A stretch of DNA of 14,916 nt from an uncultured Eubacteriales bacterium (lineage in GTDB: Bacteria > Bacillota > Clostridia > Oscillospirales > Oscillospiraceae), in assembly GCA_900549885.1 (NCBI GenBank), contig URQA01000055.1:1-14916 (forward strand). Direction: 5' to 3'. The position numbers and the translations under genes are program-made. Under the pieces are notes generated by a model. It saw nothing but the letters and a program-made list of their open reading frames with translations. It was not told the origin of the DNA and ran no database searches. Below are positions 7,295-13,626 of the stretch, piece after piece (within the stretch, counting starts at the first letter, position 1; the number at the start of each line of letters is the position of its first letter).

Positions 7295-7322
7295 ATTATA
7301 ACACATTGTATAGTTTTGTCAA
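7295..7322 (-). promoter_or_regulatory. consensus sigma-A promoter of the abrB-like gene
   Basis: On the minus strand, perfect TTGACA (7322-7317), a 16-base spacer and perfect TATAAT (7300-7295), within an AT-rich stretch unlike the surroundings. AbrB proteins bind AT-rich promoter DNA and repress themselves in Bacillus; autoregulation here is inference. Confidence 0.88.
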
Positions 7323-7455
7323 TGAGAAAACAGGAATTATGGGGGAGAAAGACGCAAGGTTTACATTTTTGTCATAAAATGAAAGATATGTGTAGGCTGG
7401 GCATGGCCGACGTGGCCAGCGCGTATAAATGGACAAGAGAAAGGGGGCGTGGTCA

Positions 7456-8031
7456 GTGGCCATGTCGGTGATTTGGACGGTGATGGTGGCCGCGTCAGTG
7501 GTATGCGGACTGGCGTTGGGAAATGGGGAGGCGGTGGCCTCGGCGGCCCTGGAAGGAGCGGCAGCAGGGGTGGAACTGTGCATCTCTATGGCGGGGGCGC
7601 TGTGTTTGTGGCTGGGAGTAATGGAGATCATGCGCCGCTCTGGCCTAGCCGCCGGGCTGTCACGATTGCTGCGTCCCGTGTTACGACGGCTGTACCCGGA
7701 TTTCGCCCAAAACGGTCCGGTGATGGACTCGGTGTCTGCCAACGTATCCGCCAACCTGCTGGGGCTGGGCAATGCGGCCACTCCCCTGGGACTGGAGGCT
7801 GCCCGGCGGATGGCGGAGAGATCTCCAGGGGTGGCGTCGGACAGCCTGTGCATGCTGGTGGTGTGCAACACCGCCTCTATCCAGCTGCTGCCTACCACGG
7901 TGGCCAGTATACGCTCCGCAGCGGGCAGTGCCGCTCCCTTTGACATCCTTCCAGCGGTGTGGCTGGCGTCGGCAGCCTCGTTGACAGCGGGACTGCTGGC
8001 GGCCAAGGCACTGTCTAAGGTGTGGAGGTGA
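7456..8031 (+). CDS. spmA: spore maturation protein A
   Basis: Membrane protein needed for spore core dehydration in Bacillus, acting with SpmB in the mother cell during sporulation. 191 aa, close to family length. Hydrophobic helices lie near 4-22, 33-56, 130-150 and 163-184. Signatures are RPVLRRLYPD (73-82), SANVSANLLGLGNAATPLGL (94-113) and CNTASIQLLPTTV (137-149). The frame is open from ATG 7429, but no ribosome site precedes it. GTG 7456 has AGGGGG eight bases upstream and gives the family-like MSVIW start two residues later; ATG 7462 is a second possibility. No clear sigma-A promoter is visible in 7330-7455, in keeping with a sporulation sigma factor (inference). Coupled to spmB, whose ribosome site lies inside the spmA end. 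Confidence 0.93.
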   Translation: MAMSVIWTVMVAASVVCGLALGNGEAVASAALEGAAAGVELCISMAGALCLWLGVMEIMRRSGLAAGLSRLLRPVLRRLYPDFAQNGPVMDSVSANVSANLLGLGNAATPLGLEAARRMAERSPGVASDSLCMLVVCNTASIQLLPTTVASIRSAAGSAAPFDILPAVWLASAASLTAGLLAAKALSKVWR

Positions 8032-8039
8032 GAGGAGAT

Positions 8040-8564
8040 ATGGAGCTGTTCTATGCCATGCTGGTGCCTTTTTTGATGCTGGCTGTGGCCCTGTGGGGAA
8101 CTGTTCGGCGGGTGGACCTGTGGGGAGCACTGGTGTCCGGCGCAGGGGAAGGGCTGAAGGTGACGGTGGGCATCGTCCCGCCGCTGGTGGCCCTGCTGTC
8201 AGCGGTGTATATGCTCCGGGCCTCCGGGGCGCTGGAACTGCTGGGTCAAGCGCTGGAACCCCTGCTGTCCGCCGTGGGCATCCCGGTGGAGACCATCGGC
8301 TTGCTGCTGGTGCGTCCAGTGAGCGGGTCGGCGGCTCTGGGAGTAGGGGCGGAGCTCATCGAGACCTACGGCCCAGACTCCCTGGTGGGGCGGACGGCGG
8401 CAGTGATGCTAGGCTCCACTGAGACAACCTTTTACACCGTGGCCGTCTACTTCGGCGCAGCCAAGATTGCCAAGACCCGCTATGCTATCCCCGCCGCTTT
8501 GTGCGGAGACTTGGTGGGCTTTCTGGCTGCCAGCTGGGCGGTGCGGATGATTTTCGGCTACTGA
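8040..8564 (+). CDS. spmB: spore maturation protein B
   Basis: Membrane partner of SpmA, in the nucleoside-recognition/Gate domain family; required for full spore dehydration and heat resistance in Bacillus. 174 aa, normal length. Helices lie near 4-22, 45-64, 82-100 and 150-172. Signatures are VGIVPPLVALLSAVYMLRAS (43-62), RPVSGSAALG (92-101) and MLGSTETTFYTVAVYFGA (123-140). ATG 8040 is chosen over the in-frame GTG at 8022 because GGAGGTGA at 8024-8031, overlapping the spmA stop, is then correctly placed. It starts 8 bases after spmA. Its last 7 bases overlap the end of a convergent gene, with no terminator hairpin between them. Confidence 0.95.
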   Translation: MELFYAMLVPFLMLAVALWGTVRRVDLWGALVSGAGEGLKVTVGIVPPLVALLSAVYMLRASGALELLGQALEPLLSAVGIPVETIGLLLVRPVSGSAALGVGAELIETYGPDSLVGRTAAVMLGSTETTFYTVAVYFGAAKIAKTRYAIPAALCGDLVGFLAASWAVRMIFGY

Positions 8565-9070
8565 GTGACGGAAGAGATAAAACGGGACACATCCCGATTG
8601 TTTTTGCACACCACAACCTTGTCTGGATAACAGCGGAGGAGGGCGCGGAAGCGAGAGCGCCGGGCAGGGGCTCTGCCGTCCCTAAGGATCCAAAGGACAA
8701 ATTCCAGATCCAGCTTCTCAGTGCAGTCCTCCGCCATGTCCTCCCGAGTGCGGCCCCGGTAAAGGGCGCTTCGCCGCCAGGCCCGCCACAGGCAGCGCAG
8801 GCGAGGAAAGTTGAGAAAGGCGATATGGTCCGCCTGCTCCAAACGCTCTTCCAGGCACAGGCCGCTATAATTGCCGTCGATGATCCAGGAGGTATTTTGT
8901 TCCAGAAACTCCTCAACGATCTGGCGGCTTTCCTCCTGGGCCCGCTCGGTCCAGCCAGGCAGCCAGTGGACCTGATCTAGATGCAGACAGGGAAGGGTCA
9001 GCGCTGAGGACAGGGCGCGGGCCAGGGTGGACTTGCCTGCGCCGCTGTATCCCAGGACGGCGATCTTCAT
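8558..9070 (-). CDS. small P-loop kinase, FlaR/topology-modulation-like
   Basis: 170-aa P-loop NTPase related to adenylate-kinase-like proteins annotated as DNA topology modulation protein FlaR. Walker A is GYSGAGKST at residues 7-15; HLDQVHW (30-36) and IDGNYSG (64-70) are the family blocks for the presumed acceptor site. A basic lid-like stretch, WRRSALYRGRTRED, follows about residue 98. The FlaR name is historical; the real substrate is unknown. The start ATG overlaps the stop of the preceding nucleotidyltransferase gene (ATGA), with GGAGG seven bases before it, so the two are translationally coupled. The 3' end overlaps spmB tail to tail by 7 bases. Confidence 0.82.
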   Translation of the reverse strand: MKIAVLGYSGAGKSTLARALSSALTLPCLHLDQVHWLPGWTERAQEESRQIVEEFLEQNTSWIIDGNYSGLCLEERLEQADHIAFLNFPRLRCLWRAWRRSALYRGRTREDMAEDCTEKLDLEFVLWILRDGRAPARRSRFRALLRCYPDKVVVCKNNRDVSRFISSVTQ

Positions 9071-9720
9071 GACAATTCCTCCAGCACAGAGGAGGCCCAG
9101 GCCAGCAGAAGCTGGGAGCGGCCCTCCAGATTCGCCGCCGTTAATCCCGCCCGGCCCTCTAAGATCGCCCGGTGGCAGGGAGTCAGAGCGGCGGCCAGAT
9201 CCTCCGTGGAGCGCAGGAAGATCCCAGCCGATAAGTAGTGGGAAGCCCGGAGGGCAAATGCGGCGGATTTGAACTGGGCGGAGAGCACCTCCACGCTCCG
9301 GCCGTGGAGCAGGTTATGGCCGGTGATGTGGTACACATCGCAGGCCGTCCGGCGCAGGGCGCGCTCCACGTCCGCCCGGCCGATAAGCGGGACGAGGGCG
9401 TTCAGGTCGCCTAGGATAGGGGTGGTATCATGGACGAACTGGAACAAATCGGCCCGGTCCCAATGAGCCAGCTGGGCCGCGCCGGAGAAGAAACCGCAGG
9501 CCAACTCGGAGTAGGGCAGGGCGGACAGCAGGCCGCGGTAGATCCGCCAGTCCTCCGGCGCGGCTTCATCTAGAATAACCACCAGGTCGATGTCGCTGCC
9601 CTCCTGGGCCTCGCCCCGGCCATAGCTGCCCTGGAGGCCCAGAAACAACAGCCGGGGGCCGAAGGCGGCCTGGAGGCTAGCCTGCGCCTGATCCAGCCAG
9701 GCGCGGATATCAATGGGCAT
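9067..9720 (-). CDS. nucleotidyltransferase-domain protein
   Basis: 217-aa protein with an N-terminal polymerase-beta-like nucleotidyltransferase domain: GSYGRGEAQEGSDIDLVVI at 31-49, with metal-binding Asp43 and Asp45. Such domains transfer a nucleotide to a protein, antibiotic or RNA. The remaining two thirds are mostly helical (FFSGAAQLAHWDRADLFQFV around 77-96, then HDTTPILGDL, and a long helical C-terminus). I recall similar uncharacterised proteins in Clostridia, but no function. It lacks the clear HEPN partner of an MNT/HEPN toxin system; the neighbour is instead a P-loop kinase coupled by ATGA. ATG 9720 follows AAGGAGGG at good spacing, with a promoter about 40 bases upstream. Substrate unknown; an aminoglycoside-modifying role cannot be claimed. 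Confidence 0.82.
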   Translation of the reverse strand: MPIDIRAWLDQAQASLQAAFGPRLLFLGLQGSYGRGEAQEGSDIDLVVILDEAAPEDWRIYRGLLSALPYSELACGFFSGAAQLAHWDRADLFQFVHDTTPILGDLNALVPLIGRADVERALRRTACDVYHITGHNLLHGRSVEVLSAQFKSAAFALRASHYLSAGIFLRSTEDLAAALTPCHRAILEGRAGLTAANLEGRSQLLLAWASSVLEELS

Positions 9721-9756
9721 AAAAACGCCCTCCTTTCCAAATCAGGATGGAGGGAT

Positions 9757-9786
9757 ACCATACCATGGGCAAGGCGGTTCTGTCAA
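9757..9786 (-). promoter_or_regulatory. promoter of the nucleotidyltransferase-kinase operon
   Basis: Minus-strand TTGACA (9786-9781), an 18-base spacer and TATGGT (9762-9757). It begins only 5 bases beyond the terminator of the upstream phosphohexomutase gene, so the operon has its own transcript. Confidence 0.6.
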
Positions 9787-9791
9787 GAGAA

Positions 9792-9826
9792 AATGTCCGG
9801 CTTTTCCAACGGAAAAGCCGGACATT
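9792..9826 (-). terminator. intrinsic terminator of the phosphohexomutase gene
   Basis: Perfect 16-bp stem (9792-9807 with 9811-9826), a 3-base loop and a minus-strand TTTTCTCTT tract, starting 10 bases after the stop codon at 9837. Confidence 0.9.
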
Positions 9827-9836
9827 ACACTTGCCG

Positions 9837-11564
9837 TCAGTGGTTCAGGCTCTCCGCCCAAGCCGCATAGCGCGCCACTTTGTCCGCGCAGTCAACCTGA
9901 TCCCTGCCCTGGGCCAGAATGTATACCTTGACCTTGGGCTCGGTGCCGGAGGGCCGGACGATGACGGAGGTGCCGTCAGCCAGCTCGTAGCGCAACACGT
10001 TGGAGCCGGACAGCTCCATGGCAGACTTGGCGCCGGTCTGGACGTTCACCACACTGCCGTCTTGGTAGTCCTTCCACTGAGTGACAGCAGTACCGCCCAC
10101 CTCCCTGGGAGGATTGGCCCGGAGGCCCGCCATCAGGTCGGCCATTTTCCGCAGGCCGTCCAGGCCCGGCATCACCAGGTTCATGGTGCGCTCACCGTAG
10201 TAACCGTACTTCTCGTACAGCCCCAGCATGGCGTCGTACAGGGTCTTGCCCTGGCCGGCGTACCAGGCGGCCATCTCGGTGAGAGCTACGGCGGCGGTCA
10301 CCGCATCCTTATCCCGGACAAAGCTGCCCAGCATGTAGCCGTAGGACTCCTCATAGGAAAAGATAACGTTGCCTTGGCCGGAGCTCTCCAGCTGGTCTTT
10401 CTTCTCGGCCAGGAACTTGAAGCCGGTAAAGGTATCATAGCACTTCAGACCGTTGACCTCGGCCACCTTCCGGGCCATCTCGGTGGTGACGATGGTCTTC
10501 AGGGCCACGGGGTCTACGGGCATCTTGCCAGTGCGCTTCTTGGCCCCAATGAGGTAGTCCAGCAGCAGCACGCCGGTCTGATTGCCGGTGAGCACCTTGA
10601 ACTCGCCGTTGCCGGTGTTCACCATGATGCCCACCCGGTCGGCGTCCGGATCAGAGCCCAGGATGAAGTCCGCGCCGTTTTCCTTGGCCAGCTCCACGGC
10701 CAGGGCGAAGCCCTCGGGGTTCTCCGGATTGGGGGAGGCCACAGTGGGGAAGTTGCCGTCAATGACCATCTGCTGGGGCACGCAGATTACATGCTTCATC
10801 CCCAGGCGGCGAAGGGCTTCGGGAATGAGCTTATAGCCGGTGCCATGGAAGGGGGTGTACACCATCTTGAAGGTGTCGGCCACCGCATCAACCGCCGCCT
10901 TATCGTTGACCTGCTCCATGACGTTGGCCAGGAATTTCTCGTCCGTCTCACCCCCCATGAGAGTGATGAGGCCAACCGCCAGCGCCTGGTCATAATCCAT
11001 GGTCCTGACGCTGTCGAACACGTCCAGCTCCCGCATCTTTTTGGCCACCTGGTCGGCGTGGCGGGGGGGCAGTTGAGCGCCGTCGGACCAGTAGACCTTG
11101 TAGCCGTTGTACTCCTTGGGATTGTGGCTGGCGGTGATGTTGATACCCGCGGTACAGCCATACTCCCGAATGGCGAAGGACAGCTCGGGAGTGGGACGCA
11201 GGGCGTCGAACAGCCGGACGGGGATCCCGTTGGCTGCCATAACGCACGCGGCCTCTTTTGCAAAGGTGTCTGAGTTGTTCCGGCAGTCAAAGCAGATGGC
11301 AACCCCTTTGGCGGCGGCTTGGGCTCCTTCTTCCAGGATAACCTGGGCGAAGGCCTGGGTGGCGTGACGGATGACATGAACGTTCATCCGATACAGGCCC
11401 ACCCCCATAGTGCCCCGCAGGCCAGCGGTGCCAAAGTCCAGCTGGGAAAAAAAGCGGGACTCGATCTCCTTATCGTCACCGGCAATGGCGGCCAATTCCG
11501 CCTTTTCCTCCGGAGAAAGGGCAGGGGAATTGAGCCATTTTTTATAGGTTTCCTGATAAGTCAT
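9837..11564 (-). CDS. phosphoglucomutase/phosphomannomutase (alpha-D-phosphohexomutase)
   Basis: Interconverts hexose 1- and 6-phosphates through a phosphoserine, linking glycolysis with cell-wall and polysaccharide precursors. 575 aa, the size of the Firmicute PgcA-type enzyme. Signatures: DFGTAGLRGTMGVG (43-56), active-site TASHNP (144-149, phosphoacceptor Ser146), metal-binding DPDADR (305-310), sugar-binding EESYGY (405-410) and phosphate-binding RPSGTEPK (537-544). All four catalytic elements are intact. ATG 11562-11564 overlaps the stop of the upstream DUF2007-like gene, and GAGGAGGAA precedes it inside that gene, indicating translational coupling. Preference for glucose or mannose phosphate cannot be judged from sequence. 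Confidence 0.95.
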   Translation of the reverse strand: MTYQETYKKWLNSPALSPEEKAELAAIAGDDKEIESRFFSQLDFGTAGLRGTMGVGLYRMNVHVIRHATQAFAQVILEEGAQAAAKGVAICFDCRNNSDTFAKEAACVMAANGIPVRLFDALRPTPELSFAIREYGCTAGINITASHNPKEYNGYKVYWSDGAQLPPRHADQVAKKMRELDVFDSVRTMDYDQALAVGLITLMGGETDEKFLANVMEQVNDKAAVDAVADTFKMVYTPFHGTGYKLIPEALRRLGMKHVICVPQQMVIDGNFPTVASPNPENPEGFALAVELAKENGADFILGSDPDADRVGIMVNTGNGEFKVLTGNQTGVLLLDYLIGAKKRTGKMPVDPVALKTIVTTEMARKVAEVNGLKCYDTFTGFKFLAEKKDQLESSGQGNVIFSYEESYGYMLGSFVRDKDAVTAAVALTEMAAWYAGQGKTLYDAMLGLYEKYGYYGERTMNLVMPGLDGLRKMADLMAGLRANPPREVGGTAVTQWKDYQDGSVVNVQTGAKSAMELSGSNVLRYELADGTSVIVRPSGTEPKVKVYILAQGRDQVDCADKVARYAAWAESLNH

Positions 11565-11869
11565 TGCGTTTCCTCCTCAAAATCTTCTCCGGCCAGCACA
11601 GCCGGTGCGTTGAACAATTCTTTTGCCTCAGCAAAGCGGGAAAGCGGAACATAGATCCTGACGCCCTCCGGGGAGAATCCACCCTGGATATTGGCGACCT
11701 CACCCACGCCGGGGCGATCGGTGAGATAGGGAATGCCGAAGCTATCCAGCATGGACAGGCATAACCCGCCAAAAGCCGGGAAATCGGCCTCTGTTTTCAG
11801 TAAGACGGCTTTCTCTGGCTGACCGCTGGCATCCTGAGGCCAGGTGGCAAGCAGCTCATTGTAGTCCAT
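11561..11869 (-). CDS. small DUF2007-like protein
   Basis: 102-aa protein. Residues about 19-90 fit the DUF2007 pattern: EKAVLLKTEADFPAFGGLCL with LDSFGIPYL, where a helix is followed by the family's typical exchange to a short strand, then the C-terminal GVRIYVPLSRFAEAKELF (69-86). The family is labelled as putative signal-transducing and resembles a small ferredoxin-like fold; the role is unknown. The frame is open far upstream, but that part is low-quality sequence antisense to nothing real and runs into the aminopeptidase gene. ATG 11867-11869 has AAAGGA at good spacing. The TGA stop overlaps the phosphohexomutase start by ATGA, so the two are coupled. Confidence 0.75.
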   Translation of the reverse strand: MDYNELLATWPQDASGQPEKAVLLKTEADFPAFGGLCLSMLDSFGIPYLTDRPGVGEVANIQGGFSPEGVRIYVPLSRFAEAKELFNAPAVLAGEDFEEETQ

Positions 11870-12104
11870 AGAAAAGTCCTTTCTGTTTTTAGGGCTGGGG
11901 TGTGGTTGTGGTTCGGCGCTTAAATGGGGTCCCAACCGAAGCCTAGCGAGGAGGGGGCGCTGGGGGAGAAAAAAGGCAAGGGGGCAGGCACAGATTTCAC
12001 CATCAAGCGGAACCAGAGCTGAATCGTTTCGCCTGTTTCGGGCTGGCCTGTGCGCGTCCTCGCTATGGCTTAGCGCCCCCTGCGCGGTTGCTCTCTGTAT
12101 TTGC
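11870..12104. repeat. non-coding gap with crossed inverted repeats, possible structured RNA or interspersed repeat
   Basis: This 235-base gap between the aminopeptidase and DUF2007-like genes has no gene I can support. Four segments stand out: A (11939-11952), B (11953-11961), A' (12057-12071, complement of A with one extra base) and B' (12072-12080, exact complement of B). On either strand the order is A-B then A'-B', so the two stems cross rather than nest. Smaller hairpins are also possible, such as CGCTA/TAGCG on the minus strand. No U-tract terminator and no convincing promoter were found. It could be a structured RNA, a leader for the downstream pair, or a copy of a repeat found elsewhere in the genome. 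Confidence 0.5.
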
Positions 12105-13346
12105 TCAGAAAGCAAAGTTGCCCTCCACAAACACGGGGACCTTCTTCCCCTCGTGGGTGGTGCCCACAATGGACAGATCGGCGGTGCCCACCATGAAGTC
12201 CACATGGTTGGACGACTGGTTCAGACCCGCGGCCTTCTGAGCCGTCTCGTCCATGTCCTCACCCCCCTGGACGCATGTGGGGTAGGCGGAGCCGAAGGCT
12301 AGGTGGCAGGAGGCGTTCTCGTCAAACAGGGTGTTGTAGAACAAATTGCCTGTGTTGCGGATAGGGGAGTCGTAAGGCACCAGGGCCACCTCCCCCAGAT
12401 AGGAAGAGCCTTCATCCATGGCGATGGAGTGTTTCAGCACATCCTCCCCCTCCTCGGCATGGACGTTTACGATCTTTCCATTCTGAAAGTCCAGGTAAAA
12501 GTCCCGCACCAGGTTGCCGTCCAGGGCCAGGGGCAGGGCGGCATACACCCGGCCGTCCACCCCATCCCACCGGGGGGCGGTGAAGATTTCTTCTGTGGGG
12601 ATGTTGGCCACAAACTCCACCCCGGAAGGAGTCTTTTCGCTGCCGCCCATCCAGACGTGACGCTCCGGCAGAGTGAGGGTCAGGTCGGTGCCTAGGGAAT
12701 TGGTGTAGTGCAGGGATTTGAAGTGATAATCGTTCAGGACTTTGGAGCGCCGGGCGGTGTCCTCTACGTGGACCCTCCACCGCTCCACCCCCTTGCCATC
12801 CCCAGTGATGCGGCACACGGAGAAGATGGCGTCCCACAGTGCGTCGATGGCCTCATCCCCTTTCATGTCCGGGAACACCTTCTCCGCCCAGGCGCGGGTG
12901 GGATGGGCGCCAATGGTCCACTGGAAGCGGCTGGCGGACATGGCATCAAAATAGGGTTTGGTGGGCTGGGCGCTGGTCCGCTGCCAGGCCTGGATACGGG
13001 CGGGATCCACCCCCTTGAGCATCTCGGGGTCAGAGCCGATGATAGACAGGGCAGGGGACCCGTGGTCCAGCAGCCAGTCGAATTTCGCCTTCTGATAGTC
13101 GGGAAATTCAGAAAACACCGTCCCGTCGGCCTTGAGATACCGCTGGCGGGTGACAAAATCGTCCGACCAGTCCAGCACGACATCCCGAGCGCCGCGGTCC
13201 AGGGCGGCGGCTGCACAAAGCCGGGCCAGGGGCGCGCACTCCACTGGGGCGGAGATGCGGGGAGTCTGGCCAGGCTGGAGGTTCATGCCTACCTCCACCA
13301 GCAGATGAGCGTATTCGGCAAGCTTTTCTTCGAAATTGGCAACCAT
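12105..13346 (-). CDS. M29 family aminopeptidase (AmpS/PepS-type)
   Basis: Two-metal aminopeptidase of peptidase family M29 (AmpS, PepS, AmpT relatives), which removes N-terminal residues from peptides in the cytoplasm. 413 aa, normal length. The metal-binding set is visible: NIPTEEIFTAP (248-258, Glu253), YLGEVALV (316-323, Glu319), FDENASCHLAFGSAYP (341-356, Glu343, His348, Tyr355) and SSNHVDFMVGTADLSI (378-393, His381, Asp383). The N-terminal domain has FEEKLAEYAHLLVEVGMNLQ and QPGQTPRIS. ATG 13344-13346 follows AAAGGAG. It has its own promoter about 180 bases upstream and a long leader. It may or may not read through into the downstream DUF2007-like gene. Confidence 0.95.
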   Translation of the reverse strand: MVANFEEKLAEYAHLLVEVGMNLQPGQTPRISAPVECAPLARLCAAAALDRGARDVVLDWSDDFVTRQRYLKADGTVFSEFPDYQKAKFDWLLDHGSPALSIIGSDPEMLKGVDPARIQAWQRTSAQPTKPYFDAMSASRFQWTIGAHPTRAWAEKVFPDMKGDEAIDALWDAIFSVCRITGDGKGVERWRVHVEDTARRSKVLNDYHFKSLHYTNSLGTDLTLTLPERHVWMGGSEKTPSGVEFVANIPTEEIFTAPRWDGVDGRVYAALPLALDGNLVRDFYLDFQNGKIVNVHAEEGEDVLKHSIAMDEGSSYLGEVALVPYDSPIRNTGNLFYNTLFDENASCHLAFGSAYPTCVQGGEDMDETAQKAAGLNQSSNHVDFMVGTADLSIVGTTHEGKKVPVFVEGNFAF

Positions 13347-13523
13347 GGAAAATCGTCTCCTTTAAACATCATGATGTTGCGGTTTAGCGGCGGAATCGTC
13401 TGCAGCGATTGAGGGAGGCTAGTCCAGCGTACCAGCGGAGAGAGGCAGCTGACCGCGGTCCCTTGCCGGAAACAGGGGAATGGGCCTTGTCCACAAAATC
13501 TCTCCTATCTTACCAGAATCTTT
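13347..13523 (-). other. long 5' leader of the M29 aminopeptidase gene
   Basis: From the predicted transcript start near 13523 to the start codon there are about 175 untranslated bases. Local pairings on the minus strand include GGAGAG with CTCTCC, AATCG with CGATT around a CTGCAG core, and GACCGCGGTC (13451-13460), which is its own complement. It does not match a T-box antiterminator or another riboswitch that I can recognise, and no terminator hairpin with a U run is seen. It may be a translational control region or simply spacer. Confidence 0.4.
13365..13378. promoter_or_regulatory. 14-bp perfect palindrome beside the aminopeptidase ribosome site
   Basis: AACATCATGATGTT is fully self-complementary and lies 3-4 bases upstream of the AAAGGAG ribosome site of the M29 gene. 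It may be an operator or a hairpin affecting translation; a chance palindrome of this length is unlikely but possible. Confidence 0.4.
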
Positions 13524-13529
13524 GGATAC

Positions 13530-13558
13530 ATTATAGCATTATATGGGAACAAAGACAA
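13530..13558 (-). promoter_or_regulatory. sigma-A promoter of the M29 aminopeptidase gene
   Basis: Minus-strand TTGTCT (13558-13553), a 17-base spacer and perfect TATAAT (13535-13530). A second TATAAT overlaps the spacer 8 bases upstream. It diverges from the asnA promoter. Confidence 0.65.
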
Positions 13559-13564
13559 TTCAAT

Positions 13565-13593
13565 TTGCATTTTTTCCCGTGATATCGTATAAT
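13565..13593 (+). promoter_or_regulatory. sigma-A promoter of asnA
   Basis: TTGCAT (13565-13570), a 17-base spacer and perfect TATAAT (13588-13593). The predicted leader before the ATG at 13627 is only about 27 bases, so there is no room for a riboswitch or T-box. Confidence 0.78.
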
Positions 13594-13626
13594 GAAAAAA
13601 ATTTAGTAAGGTAAAGGAGCGTTACC

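Noticed and set aside
9067..9720. MNT/HEPN toxin-antitoxin system or aminoglycoside resistance gene
   Set aside because: No HEPN partner is present, and the protein matches the aminoglycoside enzymes only in the generic nucleotidyltransferase motif.
9747..11273. 508-codon plus-strand open frame
   Set aside because: It is entirely antisense to the phosphohexomutase, whose motifs are all intact; it is a shadow of GC-rich codon use.
11870..12104. 6S RNA, SRP RNA, tmRNA or RNase P RNA
   Set aside because: None of the conserved sequence blocks of these RNAs could be found on either strand.
11870..12205. Upstream extension of the DUF2007-like reading frame to 12205
   Set aside because: It overlaps the aminopeptidase gene in another phase, shows no family pattern, and a good ribosome site marks ATG 11869.
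13380..13523. T-box riboswitch in the aminopeptidase leader
   Set aside because: AGGGACCGCGG vaguely recalls the T-box antiterminator, but the conserved GGTGG bulge sequence, specifier stem and terminator are not present.
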